Assembly (NCBI RefSeq): GCF_018122735.1
Contig: NZ_JAGRRD010000001.1
Coordinates: 495,538 to 559,537 of the forward strand
DNA: 64,000 nucleotides
Direction: 5' to 3'
DNA from: Azoarcus sp. L1K30
GTDB lineage: Bacteria > Pseudomonadota > Gammaproteobacteria > Burkholderiales > Rhodocyclaceae
Notes under the pieces: model-generated
What the model was told of the DNA's origin: nothing
Seen by the model: the letters and a program-made list of their open reading frames with translations, nothing else
The model's database searches: none
Shown: positions 30,744-40,039 of the stretch, piece by piece
Layout of the letters: each line of letters opens with the position of its first letter
Position numbering within the stretch: the first letter of the stretch is position 1
Program-made: the position numbers and the translations under genes

Positions 30744-31252
30744 GGGGCCATGGCAAGGTCGGCGAAGTAGAAGAGTGTGCCGGCCTTGACGATATGGCGT
30801 TTGACGGTGGCGACGGAAATGTCCAGTTCGGAGGCGATCTGGGCATGACTCAGTCCGTCAAGTTGGGACAGCAGGAAGGCGCGGCGGACTACAGACGGCA
30901 ACGTGCCGAGCAGGCGGTCGATCTCGTGCAGGGCTTCCAGCCACAGGGCGCGGGTTTCCTCCGAGGGTGCGGCGAGTTCCGGTTGCCGGGCGAGAGCTTC
31001 GAGCCAGGCTTGTTCCAGATAATGGCGCCGGAAATGACTAGCCAGGACCCGCTGGGCGATGGTGGTCAGGAATGCTCGCGGTTTTTCCGGCGTAGCCTGT
31101 TCAGCCTGGGTGAGCAGGCGCAGGAAGGTATCGTGCGCCAGGTCGGCGGCCAGGTCGCTGCTGGACAGACGCCGTCGCAGCCAGTCCCGTAACCAGCCGT
31201 GGTGCTCGCGATAGAGCGAGGCCAGCGAATCGAGTGATGAGGCAGTGTGCAA
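30740..31252 (-). CDS. FecI-type extracytoplasmic-function sigma factor
   Basis: This protein of about 170 residues has sigma region 2 (LYREHHGWLRDWLRRRL through AHDTFLRLLTQ) and region 4 (LPSVVRRAFLLSQLDGLSHAQIASELDISVATVKRHI), as in FecI/FpvI/PvdS factors. There is no ATG; a TTG at 31252 sits 5 bases after GGAGG, and another TTG at 31267 is an alternative. It is expected to direct transcription of the TonB receptor and possibly of the reduction/export operon. A Fur box and a sigma-70-like promoter lie upstream, as for other iron-starvation sigma factors. Confidence 0.93.
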   Translation of the reverse strand: MHTASSLDSLASLYREHHGWLRDWLRRRLSSSDLAADLAHDTFLRLLTQAEQATPEKPRAFLTTIAQRVLASHFRRHYLEQAWLEALARQPELAAPSEETRALWLEALHEIDRLLGTLPSVVRRAFLLSQLDGLSHAQIASELDISVATVKRHIVKAGTLFYFADLAMAP

Positions 31253-31312
31253 GGGGGCCTCCGGCAAACAAAATGCTGGCTGGCCCAGGGGGGGCTTGGC
31301 TTGCGTTGTTTT

Positions 31313-31327
31313 TGAGAATGGTTCTCA
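31313..31327 (-). promoter_or_regulatory. Fur box upstream of the FecI gene
   Basis: The perfect palindrome TGAGAATGGTTCTCA matches 13 of 19 positions of the classical Fur box when extended rightwards on the plus strand. It begins where the candidate -10 element of the fecI-type gene ends, so bound Fur-Fe would block transcription when iron is plentiful. Confidence 0.75.
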
Positions 31328-31355
31328 TTGTTTCGGATTTGCCGGGCGGCGTCAA
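31327..31355 (-). promoter_or_regulatory. Sigma-70-like promoter of the FecI gene
   Basis: On the minus strand TTGACG (31350-31355) and AACAAT (31327-31332) are separated by exactly 17 bases and are followed by the Fur box. The start codon at 31252 lies about 75 bases downstream. Confidence 0.55.
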
Positions 31356-31475
31356 ATGGCTGGGAGGAATGGCTGGAGTTTGCGGTCGATCGCAATATTC
31401 CACGAAAAACGGAACCTGCCGGAAGTGCCGTTGCGGATTGCCGATCGCGGTGGTTCAGAAGCTGTATTTCGCAGT

Positions 31476-32106
31476 TATTAACCCGGCCTTATATAGGCTG
31501 TTTTATATATGTTGTGTGCATGAATAAGATCGGTGCACGTGAGCTGGGTCCCGAAGGGCGCGAGACGGTGCGCAAGATGGTGCTGCGCCTGAATACGCAG
31601 TCGGGAATGAACGGCGTGGAGTTGGCGACGATCGCCGGCGTCCATGCGCGCGGTGCAGGCTTGGCTGCGCGAGCGCTACCCGGCCATTGCCGCGCAGGCC
31701 AAGACCGAAGGCGCGGTCATTTACTGGGCCAACGAAACGGCGGTGAAGGAAGATACGAGATGGATTCGAGGCTTTGCGCCGGCCGGCCGCACGCCTGTGC
31801 TCGAGGCACCGGCCCTCTGGGCCAAGCTGTCGATGATCTCGGCCATCACCAACCGGGGCGAGATCGCTTTCCAGATCGTCGAGGACACGATCAACGCCGA
31901 ACGCTTCATCGAGTGACTGATCGCCAGTGCGGCGAGCAAGGTGTTCCTGATTGTCGATAACCTGCGGGTGCATCACGCCAAGCTCGTCCAGGCCTGGGTC
32001 GAGCCGCGTCGCGCGCAGATCGAGCTGTTCTACTTGCCGCCCTATGTTCCCGAATCCAATCCGGACGTATGCTACGTAGTGAGCGTATTTAAGGGCCGGG
32101 TCAATA
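31476..32106 (+). mobile_element. Degenerate IS630-family insertion sequence with terminal inverted repeats
   Basis: About 21-base imperfect inverted repeats sharing the core ACCCGGCC bound this element: left end 31476-31495, right end 32086-32106, both beginning with TA as IS630 ends do. The 0.63 kb between them is shorter than a full IS630 element (about 1.1 kb). It contains only a broken transposase. It lies 81 bases inside the right flanking repeat of the iron island. Confidence 0.75.
31520..32070 (+). pseudogene. IS630-family transposase remnant
   Basis: Three pieces of one transposase are visible. The N-terminal helix-turn-helix part (MNKIGARELGPEGRETVRK) starts at 31520. A frameshift near 31643 leads to VQAWLRERYPAIAAQA and IYWANETAV. 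A TGA at 31914 then interrupts the frame before VFLIVDNLRVHHAK and LFYLPPYVPESNPD. Much of the central part is missing. In the usual W-x-D-E catalytic motif the Asp is replaced by Asn (WANET), and the end after NPD is lost. The element cannot move by itself. Confidence 0.85.
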
Positions 32107-32187
32107 GCAGGGCCCAAGTCCACAATAATCGGGATTGTGGAAAATTTTACTTATCAACGTGATGGGAAATCGGTGACGTTTCCATCG

Positions 32188-32351
32188 CCAGAACGATCCG
32201 GCAATCGGCTGGGGCGTGAAATACCGGCATTGGCTGACCGGCCGTTAGGCGGAGTTCTTTCATCAGCAGGACGGCTACATGAACGCCCGTGACAGCCGCG
32301 ACGTGACGCTGAAGATGCGCACCGGTTTCCGGCTGCCTATCATCGAGCGCC
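32188..32351 (+). pseudogene. Decayed 3' fragment of the DUF481 gene
   Basis: About 164 bases match positions 19156-19319 of the DUF481 gene with roughly ten substitutions. One makes TAG in the original frame (CGTTCGG has become CGTTAGG). Neither the start nor the end of the gene is present. Confidence 0.88.
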
Positions 32352-32364
32352 GTTTGCGGCGACC

Positions 32365-32396
32365 CAGTGACGGAGCGCCGGAGCGCCCCGTCACTG
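32365..32396. terminator. Bidirectional terminator hairpin after etf-QO
   Basis: Same hairpin as at 19464-19495 (stem CAGTGACGG with CCGTCACTG), placed 8 bases beyond the etf-QO stop codon. Confidence 0.65.
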
Positions 32397-32403
32397 ACAG
32401 GGC

Positions 32404-34047
32404 TTACATGCCCTGGTAGATCGGCCCCTCGCCGCCTTGCGGCACCACCCAGTTGATGTTCTGGGTGGGATCCTTGATGTCGCAGGTCTTGCAGTGCACG
32501 CAGTTCTGCGCGTTGATCTGCAGGCGCGGCGCATTGCCATCACCGTCGCGCACGATCTCGTACACGCCGGCCGGGCAGTAGCGCTGCTCGGGGGCGTCGT
32601 AGAGCGCCAGATTGACCGAGATCGGTACCGAAGCATCCTTGAGGCGCAGGTGACAGGGCTGCTCTTCCTCATGGTTGGTGTTGGACAGGAAGACCGACGA
32701 CAGGCGGTCGAAGGTCAGCGTGCCGTCCGGCTTCGGGTAGTCGATCTTCGGGCACTCCGCAGCGGGCTTGAGCGTGACATGGTCGGCACTGTTGTGCAGC
32801 GTCCACGGCACCTTGCCGCCGAACAGCTTCTGATCGATGCCGAACAGCAGCGAACCCATCCACAGACCCTTCTTCATGTAAGGCTTGAAGTTGCGTGTCT
32901 TGTGCAGTTCGGCATGCAGCCAGGAGTCCTGGAAGGCCGACGGGTAGGCGGTAAGGGCATCGCGCTGACGGTTGCCGGCGAGGGCATCGAGTGCCGCGTC
33001 GGCGGCGAGCATGCCGGACTTGATCGCGGCATGACTGCCCTTGATGCGCGCCGCGTTGAGGAAGCCTGCATCGTCGCCGATCAGTGCGCCACCGGGGAAG
33101 ATCAGGCGGGGCTGGCTCTGCAGTCCGCCTGCCGCGATGGCGCGTGCGCCGTAGGCCAGGCGCTTGCCGCCCTCGAGAAACTTGCGGATGTCGGGATGGG
33201 TCTTGTAGCGCTGGAACTCTTCGAACGGCGACAGATGCGGATTGCTGTAGTTGAGCCCGACGACGTAGCCCACCGCTACCAGATTGTCTTCCAGGTGATA
33301 GACGAAGCCGCCGCCGTAGGTGTCGGCGGGCAGTGGCCAGCCCGCCGTGTGTACCACCAGCCCAGGGCGGTGATTCTCGACCGGCACTTCCCACAGTTCC
33401 TTGATACCGATGCCGTAGGTCTGCGGGTCGACGCCATCTCGAAGTTTGTATCTGGCTTCGAGTTGCTTGCCCAGGTGGCCGCGGCATCCCTCGGCGAACA
33501 GCGTGTACTTGGCATGCAGCTCCATGCCCGGTTGGTGGTTGGGGCCGGGCTCGCCCTCGCGGGTGAGGCCCATGTCGCCGGTTGCGACGCCCTTGACCGC
33601 ACCGTTTTCGTCGAACAGGATCTCGGCACCGGCAAAGCCCGGATAGACCTCGACGCCGAGTGCCTCTGCCTGCTCGCCCATCCACTTGGCGACGTTGCCG
33701 AGGCGCACGATGTAGTTGCCGTGATTGACGAAGCAGTCCGGCAGCAGACCGTTGGGGATCGTGCGTCCGCCGGTTTCGTTGAGGAAGATCACGCGGTCTT
33801 CGGTCACCGCGGTGTTGAGCGGCGCGCCACGCGCCTTCCAGTCGGGAAAGAGTTCGGTGATCGCACGCGGGTCCATGACCGCGCCGGACAGGATATGGGC
33901 GCCGATCTCTGCGCCTTTCTCGATCAGGCATACCGAGATGTCCTGTCCCCTGGCCTCGGCCTGCTGCTTGAGCCGGATCGCCGCCGCCAGCCCGGCCGGG
34001 CCGCCACCGACGATCAGGACGTCAAATTCCATGGATTCGCGTTCCAT
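32404..34047 (-). CDS. Electron transfer flavoprotein-ubiquinone oxidoreductase
   Basis: This 547-residue enzyme passes electrons from reduced ETF to ubiquinone during fatty-acid, amino-acid and aromatic acyl-CoA oxidation. The N-terminal FAD motif is VGGGPAGLAAAIRL near residue 13. The C-terminal [4Fe-4S] site uses RYCPAGVYE and [15 protein letters not shown] near residue 520. The length equals that of the mature family. AAAGGAG lies before the ATG. A 3' fragment of the same gene remains at 19503-19615 beyond the iron island. Divergent genes for a thioesterase and acetoacetyl-CoA synthetase fit acyl-CoA metabolism. Confidence 0.97.
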   Translation of the reverse strand: MERESMEFDVLIVGGGPAGLAAAIRLKQQAEARGQDISVCLIEKGAEIGAHILSGAVMDPRAITELFPDWKARGAPLNTAVTEDRVIFLNETGGRTIPNGLLPDCFVNHGNYIVRLGNVAKWMGEQAEALGVEVYPGFAGAEILFDENGAVKGVATGDMGLTREGEPGPNHQPGMELHAKYTLFAEGCRGHLGKQLEARYKLRDGVDPQTYGIGIKELWEVPVENHRPGLVVHTAGWPLPADTYGGGFVYHLEDNLVAVGYVVGLNYSNPHLSPFEEFQRYKTHPDIRKFLEGGKRLAYGARAIAAGGLQSQPRLIFPGGALIGDDAGFLNAARIKGSHAAIKSGMLAADAALDALAGNRQRDALTAYPSAFQDSWLHAELHKTRNFKPYMKKGLWMGSLLFGIDQKLFGGKVPWTLHNSADHVTLKPAAECPKIDYPKPDGTLTFDRLSSVFLSNTNHEEEQPCHLRLKDASVPISVNLALYDAPEQRYCPAGVYEIVRDGDGNAPRLQINAQNCVHCKTCDIKDPTQNINWVVPQGGEGPIYQGM

Positions 34048-34223
34048 CCCGTTCTCCTTTTACCTTAAGCTTTATTGGTATGCGTTCTCGTCGCCGCACA
34101 GTGTAATACGGGCCTGCGGCCTTCAGACCGGCGCGAAGCACTTTTCGAGCCGGGCCATTCTAAAACATACGCCTTCGTATGGTAAATTGCTTTGCACGCG
34201 AACTACCGCCCTGGAGAAGATGG

Positions 34224-34631
34224 ATGTCGACCGAACGCAAGCTGATCCTGACCACGCGCATACCCGTCCGCTGGGGCGATATGGATGCCTACGGGCATGT
34301 GAACAACACCGTCTATTTCAGGTATTTCGAGCAGGCGCGCGTTGAATGGCTGGAGATGCAGGGCTCACGCGTGAGTCCGGACGAGACGGTCGGACCGGTC
34401 ATCATCAATGCCAGTTGCACCTTCTACCTGCCGGTCAATTACCCGGCAACCGTGGTGGTGAAGATGTATGGGGGCGAACCGGGGCGGACCAGTCTGATGA
34501 CCTGGTACGAACTATTCGTCGAAGGCGACGATCGGCTCTTTGCCGATGGCGCGGCGAAAACAGTGTGGATGGACACGCGCAGTGGCAAGTCCTCACCCTT
34601 GCCGGATACAATCCGCGAGATGTTTGTTTGA
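34224..34631 (+). CDS. Acyl-CoA thioesterase, 4-hydroxybenzoyl-CoA thioesterase-like hotdog fold
   Basis: This 135-residue single-hotdog protein has the family motif VRWGDMDAYGHVNNTVYFRYFEQARVE trimmed to its core WGDMDAYGHVNN, with the catalytic Asp and the active-site helix. It should hydrolyse an acyl-CoA or aryl-CoA in the cytoplasm; the exact acyl group is not evident. GGAGAAG precedes the ATG at 34224. It lies 39 bases before the acetoacetyl-CoA synthetase gene and is probably in one operon with it, diverging from etf-QO. Confidence 0.88.
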   Translation: MSTERKLILTTRIPVRWGDMDAYGHVNNTVYFRYFEQARVEWLEMQGSRVSPDETVGPVIINASCTFYLPVNYPATVVVKMYGGEPGRTSLMTWYELFVEGDDRLFADGAAKTVWMDTRSGKSSPLPDTIREMFV

Positions 34632-34670
34632 TAAAATAAAACTAATTAAACACTAACAAAGGAGACGGAG

Positions 34671-36647
<1,977 letters not shown>

Positions 36648-36655
36648 GAGCTGCC

Positions 36656-37198
36656 ATGCTGATGAATCGCGACAAGTCGGTGCTGTTGATCATCGACGTG
36701 CAGACCGGGCTCGCGCCGGCCATTCACAACGCCGACCACCTTGTCGGCCACTGTGTGTGGCTGGCGGAGGTGGCGACACGGCTCAAGGTGCCGACCGTCG
36801 TGACCGAGCATTTTCCGCAGAAGCTCGGCTCCACCGTGCCGCGTCTCAAGGCCGCGACGGAAGGCGCGCAATACGTGGGCAAACAGCACTTCTCGGCCGT
36901 GGCAGATGGTTGCCTGAAGGGCACGGCAGTTGACGAATGCCGTCAGGTTGTCATTTGCGGCGCTGAGGCTCATGTGTGCGTGCTGCAAACTGCGCTCGAG
37001 TTGCGCTGGGCGGGCAAGGAGGTTTTCGTGGTCGCCGAAGCGGTCGGGTCGCGCGATCCGGCCAACCGCGATCTGGCCATTGCACGCATGCGCAGCCACG
37101 GCATCGAGATCGTGTCGCGTGAAATGCTCGCGTTCGAGTGGCTCAAGTGCGGGGGCACCGACCTGTTTCGCGAGATCAATCGGGATTTCATTCGTTAA
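36656..37198 (+). CDS. Isochorismatase-like cysteine hydrolase
   Basis: This 180-residue protein has the isochorismatase fold with its catalytic triad: Asp in LLIIDVQTGL near residue 14, a Lys in FPQKLGST near residue 55 or in VGKQHFSA, and Cys in CGAEAHVCVLQTAL near residue 105. It resembles the hydrolases annotated as YcaC or nicotinamidase-like, so the substrate is open. TAGGAG precedes the start, 9 bases after the acetoacetyl-CoA synthetase stop, so it shares that operon. Confidence 0.88.
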   Translation: MLMNRDKSVLLIIDVQTGLAPAIHNADHLVGHCVWLAEVATRLKVPTVVTEHFPQKLGSTVPRLKAATEGAQYVGKQHFSAVADGCLKGTAVDECRQVVICGAEAHVCVLQTALELRWAGKEVFVVAEAVGSRDPANRDLAIARMRSHGIEIVSREMLAFEWLKCGGTDLFREINRDFIR

Positions 37199-37262
37199 AC
37201 GGCTGAGGCGGGGCGTGCATGGCATCTGCGCCCACGTGGATGTGCCGGTTCGGAGAGGGGCG

Positions 37263-38015
37263 ATGAGCGAGGAGCGAATCTCGATCATCGTTCCGGTGCT
37301 CGACGAGGCCGCTACGCTGACGGCCTGCCTGATGACACTCGAGTCGCTGTGTGATCCCGATGTTGAGATCATTGTCGCTGACGGCGGCAGCGCCGATGCG
37401 ACGCCGGAGATCGCGCGCGGCCGGGCTCACACGTTCGTGCACGCGCCACGGGGACGTGGCAGCCAGATGAATGCGGGGGCGGCACTCGCCACGGGCGATA
37501 TCCTTCTGTTTCTGCATGCCGATACCCGACTTCCCAGCGGCGCGCTGGATGTCATCCGGCGCGCAATCAGCGCTGGGGCACAGTGGGGACGCTTCGATGT
37601 GCGAATCGAGGGGCGCTCCCGTGCGCTGCGACTGGTCGGCGCGATGATGAACCTGCGTTCGCGTCTGAGCGGCATCGCCACCGGCGATCAGGCCATCTTC
37701 GTGCGGCGAACCGTGTTCGACGCCGCTGGCGGCTACCCCGACATCGCCCTGATGGAAGACGTCGCACTGTCTGGCGCATTGCGCGCGTTGGCGCATCCGG
37801 CCTGCCTGCGCCCGCCGGTGGCGACCTCGGGGCGGCGTTGGGAAAAGCATGGGGTGCTGCGCACCATCGTGCTCATGTGGCGCCTTCGTGCCGCCTACTG
37901 GCTGGGCGCCGATCCCGACGAACTCGCGCGGCGCTACGGCTATCAGCCGCGCAATGGTCCACAGGCTCGGCTTGCCGGGGTGCGCACGGAAGAAAAAAGG
38001 CCTCCCGACGCCTGA
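37263..38015 (+). CDS. Family 2 glycosyltransferase, TIGR04283 type
   Basis: This 250-residue protein has the family 2 marks SIIVPVLDEA at the N-terminus, IVADGGSADAT near residue 38, PRGRGSQMNAGAALATGDILLFLHADT trimmed here to RGSQMNAG and LHADTRLP, and a C-terminal WRLRAAYWLG segment. TIGR04283 proteins are often linked to arsenosugar synthesis in other bacteria, but no arsenic gene is next to this one, so the role is uncertain. The C-terminal codons lie in the stem of a terminator that serves the convergent NYN gene. Confidence 0.85.
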   Translation: MSEERISIIVPVLDEAATLTACLMTLESLCDPDVEIIVADGGSADATPEIARGRAHTFVHAPRGRGSQMNAGAALATGDILLFLHADTRLPSGALDVIRRAISAGAQWGRFDVRIEGRSRALRLVGAMMNLRSRLSGIATGDQAIFVRRTVFDAAGGYPDIALMEDVALSGALRALAHPACLRPPVATSGRRWEKHGVLRTIVLMWRLRAAYWLGADPDELARRYGYQPRNGPQARLAGVRTEEKRPPDA

Positions 38016-38027
38016 GCGTGGGGAGGC
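37992..38027 (-). terminator. Intrinsic terminator of the NYN-domain gene
   Basis: On the minus strand GCCTCCC pairs with GGGAGGC and is followed by C and six T residues. It stands 40 bases after the NYN gene stop and overlaps the last codons of the convergent glycosyltransferase gene. Confidence 0.75.
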
Positions 38028-38066
38028 GCTTCGCTGCGCTGCTCGCCGTCCCGGCGGCTGGCGGCA

Positions 38067-39722
38067 TCAGGCCGAGGTGTCGTCCGTCGTCGCGTCCTTC
38101 TTGGGGGCGGTCTTGCGTTTCGCCGCCGTCTTGCGTTCGGGCTTGACCGGCTTTTCGCTGTCGTCTTCCGCGGGTTTGGCGCGAGGTTTCGCCGCCCTTT
38201 TCGCTTTGACGGCCTTGGCGGCCTGGGCGGGCGCGGCACTGGCCTCCGTTGTTGCGGGTACGGTGGTCAGCGGTGTTGGCGCAGCAGGAGCGGGCGCAGC
38301 AGGAGCGGGTGCAGCAGGAGCGGGTGCAGCAGGAGCGGGTGCAGCAGCGGGCGCTGTTGTGCGTGCGGGGGCTGCCGATTGTGCCGCTCTTGCCGCCGCG
38401 GCTGCGGCGATGGCGGCATCTGCAGCCTTCATTTTTTCGCTGGTACGAATTGCCGCAGGACTGACGAGGCTTGGAGCGCGCGGTGTTGGTGCTGCTTCGC
38501 CGCCGCCTGGCGCGTTCTCCGCCACCGGCGCTGGGGCAGCTGGCACGGCGTCCTGTGCCGCGCGGGCAGGCGGGGGCTCGGCGGCCGCAGTATGGGTGTT
38601 TGCAGGCGGGGCCGTCTTTTCGGCCGGTGTCGCGTTGCCGGCATTCGTACGACGTGGGCCCCGACGTGACGGTCTTTCCTGACGCGCAGGCGCGGCCTCG
38701 GGCGCTGCCTGCTCGGCCTGCTTTTCCGGCTGTTTTTCGGTCTGGCTTTCGACAGCGGATTCCGCTGCGGTGTCGAGCTGCGGCGCATGGACCGGTTCGG
38801 TCGGGGTGTTGTCACGCCGTCCCCCGCGTCTGGAGCGGTCGCGGCGCGTGGAGTCGGCCTCACGTGGCGGACGTTCGGCCGCCGTTTCGGTGTCTGACGT
38901 GGTGCTGCTTCGATAAACGTAGGCGCCCGATTTTTCGTCGCGACCGAATTCCAGCAGACCTCTCGATTGCGCCTCTTCGAGCAGGTTTCCGAAGGCGCGG
39001 AAGCCGTAGTAAGACTCGCTGAAGTCTGGCTTGCGGCGCTTGATTGCTTCCTTGAGCATCGACGCCCAGATCTTGCCGCTGTCGCCGCGTTCGGCAAGCA
39101 AGGCCTCGAAGGTTTCGACCGCGATATCGATCGCCTGCGTGCGCCGGACTTCAATGTCGTCCTTACGCCCCTTGTCCTCGGTCTGGGGGCGGCGATTGCC
39201 GCCGCTGTCCTGACGCGATTCGCGTTTGCGCGCCATGCGTTCGCCCTCGCGCACGAGATCGTCATAGAAGATGAACTCGTCGCAATTGGCGATCAGCAGG
39301 TCGGACGTGGATTGCTTGACGCCGACGCCGATCACCTGCTTGGCGTTTTCGCGCAGCTTGGAGACGAGCGGCGAGAAGTCGGAGTCGCCACTGATGATGA
39401 CGAAGGTATTGACGTGGGCCTTGGTGTAGCACAGGTCCAGTGCATCGACGACAAGGCGGATGTCGGCCGAGTTCTTTCCGGACTGGCGGACATGTGGAAT
39501 CTCGATGAGCTCGAAGTTGGCTTCGTGCATCGTGGCCTTGAAGCCCTTGTAACGCTCCCAGTCGCAATAGGCCTTCTTGACTACGATGCTGCCCTTGAGC
39601 AGCAGGCGCTCAAGCACGCGTTTGATGTCGAATTTGTCGTAGTTGGCGTCGCGTACGCCCAGTGCGACGTTCTCGAAATCACAGAACAGCGCCATGCTGA
39701 TGTTTTCGGTGGGTGAAGCCAT
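38067..39722 (-). CDS. NYN (LabA-like PIN) domain protein with OST-HTH-like domain and low-complexity basic tail
   Basis: This 551-residue protein has an N-terminal NYN/LabA nuclease-like domain (residues 8 to 165). Its acidic pocket residues are visible in LFCDFENVAL, SADIRLVVDALDL and IISGDSDFSPLV. A helical LOTUS/OST-HTH-like domain follows near residues 200 to 280 (WASMLKEAIKRRKPDFSESYYGF, cut here to its end FSESYYGF). The last half is low complexity: Arg-rich, then Pro/Ala repeats, then a Lys-rich histone-like end (KAKRAAKPRAKP). It probably binds or cuts RNA. GGAGAAAT precedes the ATG. A terminator follows. Confidence 0.88.
   Translation of the reverse strand: MASPTENISMALFCDFENVALGVRDANYDKFDIKRVLERLLLKGSIVVKKAYCDWERYKGFKATMHEANFELIEIPHVRQSGKNSADIRLVVDALDLCYTKAHVNTFVIISGDSDFSPLVSKLRENAKQVIGVGVKQSTSDLLIANCDEFIFYDDLVREGERMARKRESRQDSGGNRRPQTEDKGRKDDIEVRRTQAIDIAVETFEALLAERGDSGKIWASMLKEAIKRRKPDFSESYYGFRAFGNLLEEAQSRGLLEFGRDEKSGAYVYRSSTTSDTETAAERPPREADSTRRDRSRRGGRRDNTPTEPVHAPQLDTAAESAVESQTEKQPEKQAEQAAPEAAPARQERPSRRGPRRTNAGNATPAEKTAPPANTHTAAAEPPPARAAQDAVPAAPAPVAENAPGGGEAAPTPRAPSLVSPAAIRTSEKMKAADAAIAAAAAARAAQSAAPARTTAPAAAPAPAAPAPAAPAPAAPAPAAPTPLTTVPATTEASAAPAQAAKAVKAKRAAKPRAKPAEDDSEKPVKPERKTAAKRKTAPKKDATTDDTSA
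38281..38340 (-). repeat. Four tandem 15-base repeats in the NYN-protein gene
   Basis: The unit GCAGCAGGAGCGGGY (plus strand) occurs four times without interruption, followed by a shortened fifth copy. Read on the coding strand it encodes repeated Pro-Ala-Ala-Pro-Ala. The repeat is in frame, so copy number changes would only alter tail length. Confidence 0.85.
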
Positions 39723-40039
39723 GTATTTCTCCAGATGGGCCCGACCGGCCCCATGTCGTGTGCACACAGCAACATTACGCGGCGGCGGTCGAAGGTCTGT
39801 CGTCGCCCTGCGCGATTTTGCTGATTTTCGACATATTAGACCGTCGGGGGCTCATTGGGCCTGCTATTGCCTCAATTGGCTGCGTTTGCCGTCGTGCGGG
39901 AAAAGAGAAAAGGCGTGTGCCGGAGTTTCCGGCACACGCCTTCCAGATTCCGAGTCCTCACCTTGCCGGGCTCAGGTCATCACGCCCTTTGCCCAAACGA
40001 GTGGATACGGATGATCCGTCGAGGACTCCCCGTTCGGTG
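39723..40039. other. Intergenic region between the NYN gene and the ribonucleotide reductase gene
   Basis: It contains the reductase terminator at 39910-39942 and, further left, the upstream region of the NYN gene. No small gene or structured RNA beyond the terminator was recognised. Confidence 0.5.
39910..39942 (-). terminator. Intrinsic terminator of the ribonucleotide reductase gene
   Basis: A perfect 14-base stem (AAGGCGTGTGCCGG with CCGGCACACGCCTT) and a 5-base loop, followed on the minus strand by TTCTCTTTT. It lies about 100 bases after the reductase stop codon. Confidence 0.85.

Larger units (their letters stand above)
32188..32516. repeat. Right direct-repeat copy flanking the iron island
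   Basis: This is the partner of 19156-19615 in the same orientation. It contains a decayed DUF481 gene end, the shared terminator and the intact 3' end of etf-QO. A 131-base segment present in the left copy (19320-19450) is missing here; the deletion joins two GCGCC pentamers. Mismatches are denser in the DUF481 part than in the etf-QO part, which fits loss of selection on the DUF481 fragment. Confidence 0.92.

Noticed and set aside
19616-32187. tRNA attachment site or integrase for the iron island
   Set aside because: No tRNA gene, integrase or short att repeat was found at either border; the flanks are the long duplicated gene junction instead.
38281-38355. Short tandem repeats considered as a CRISPR-like array
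   Set aside because: Units of 15 bases with no spacers, in frame within a protein gene.
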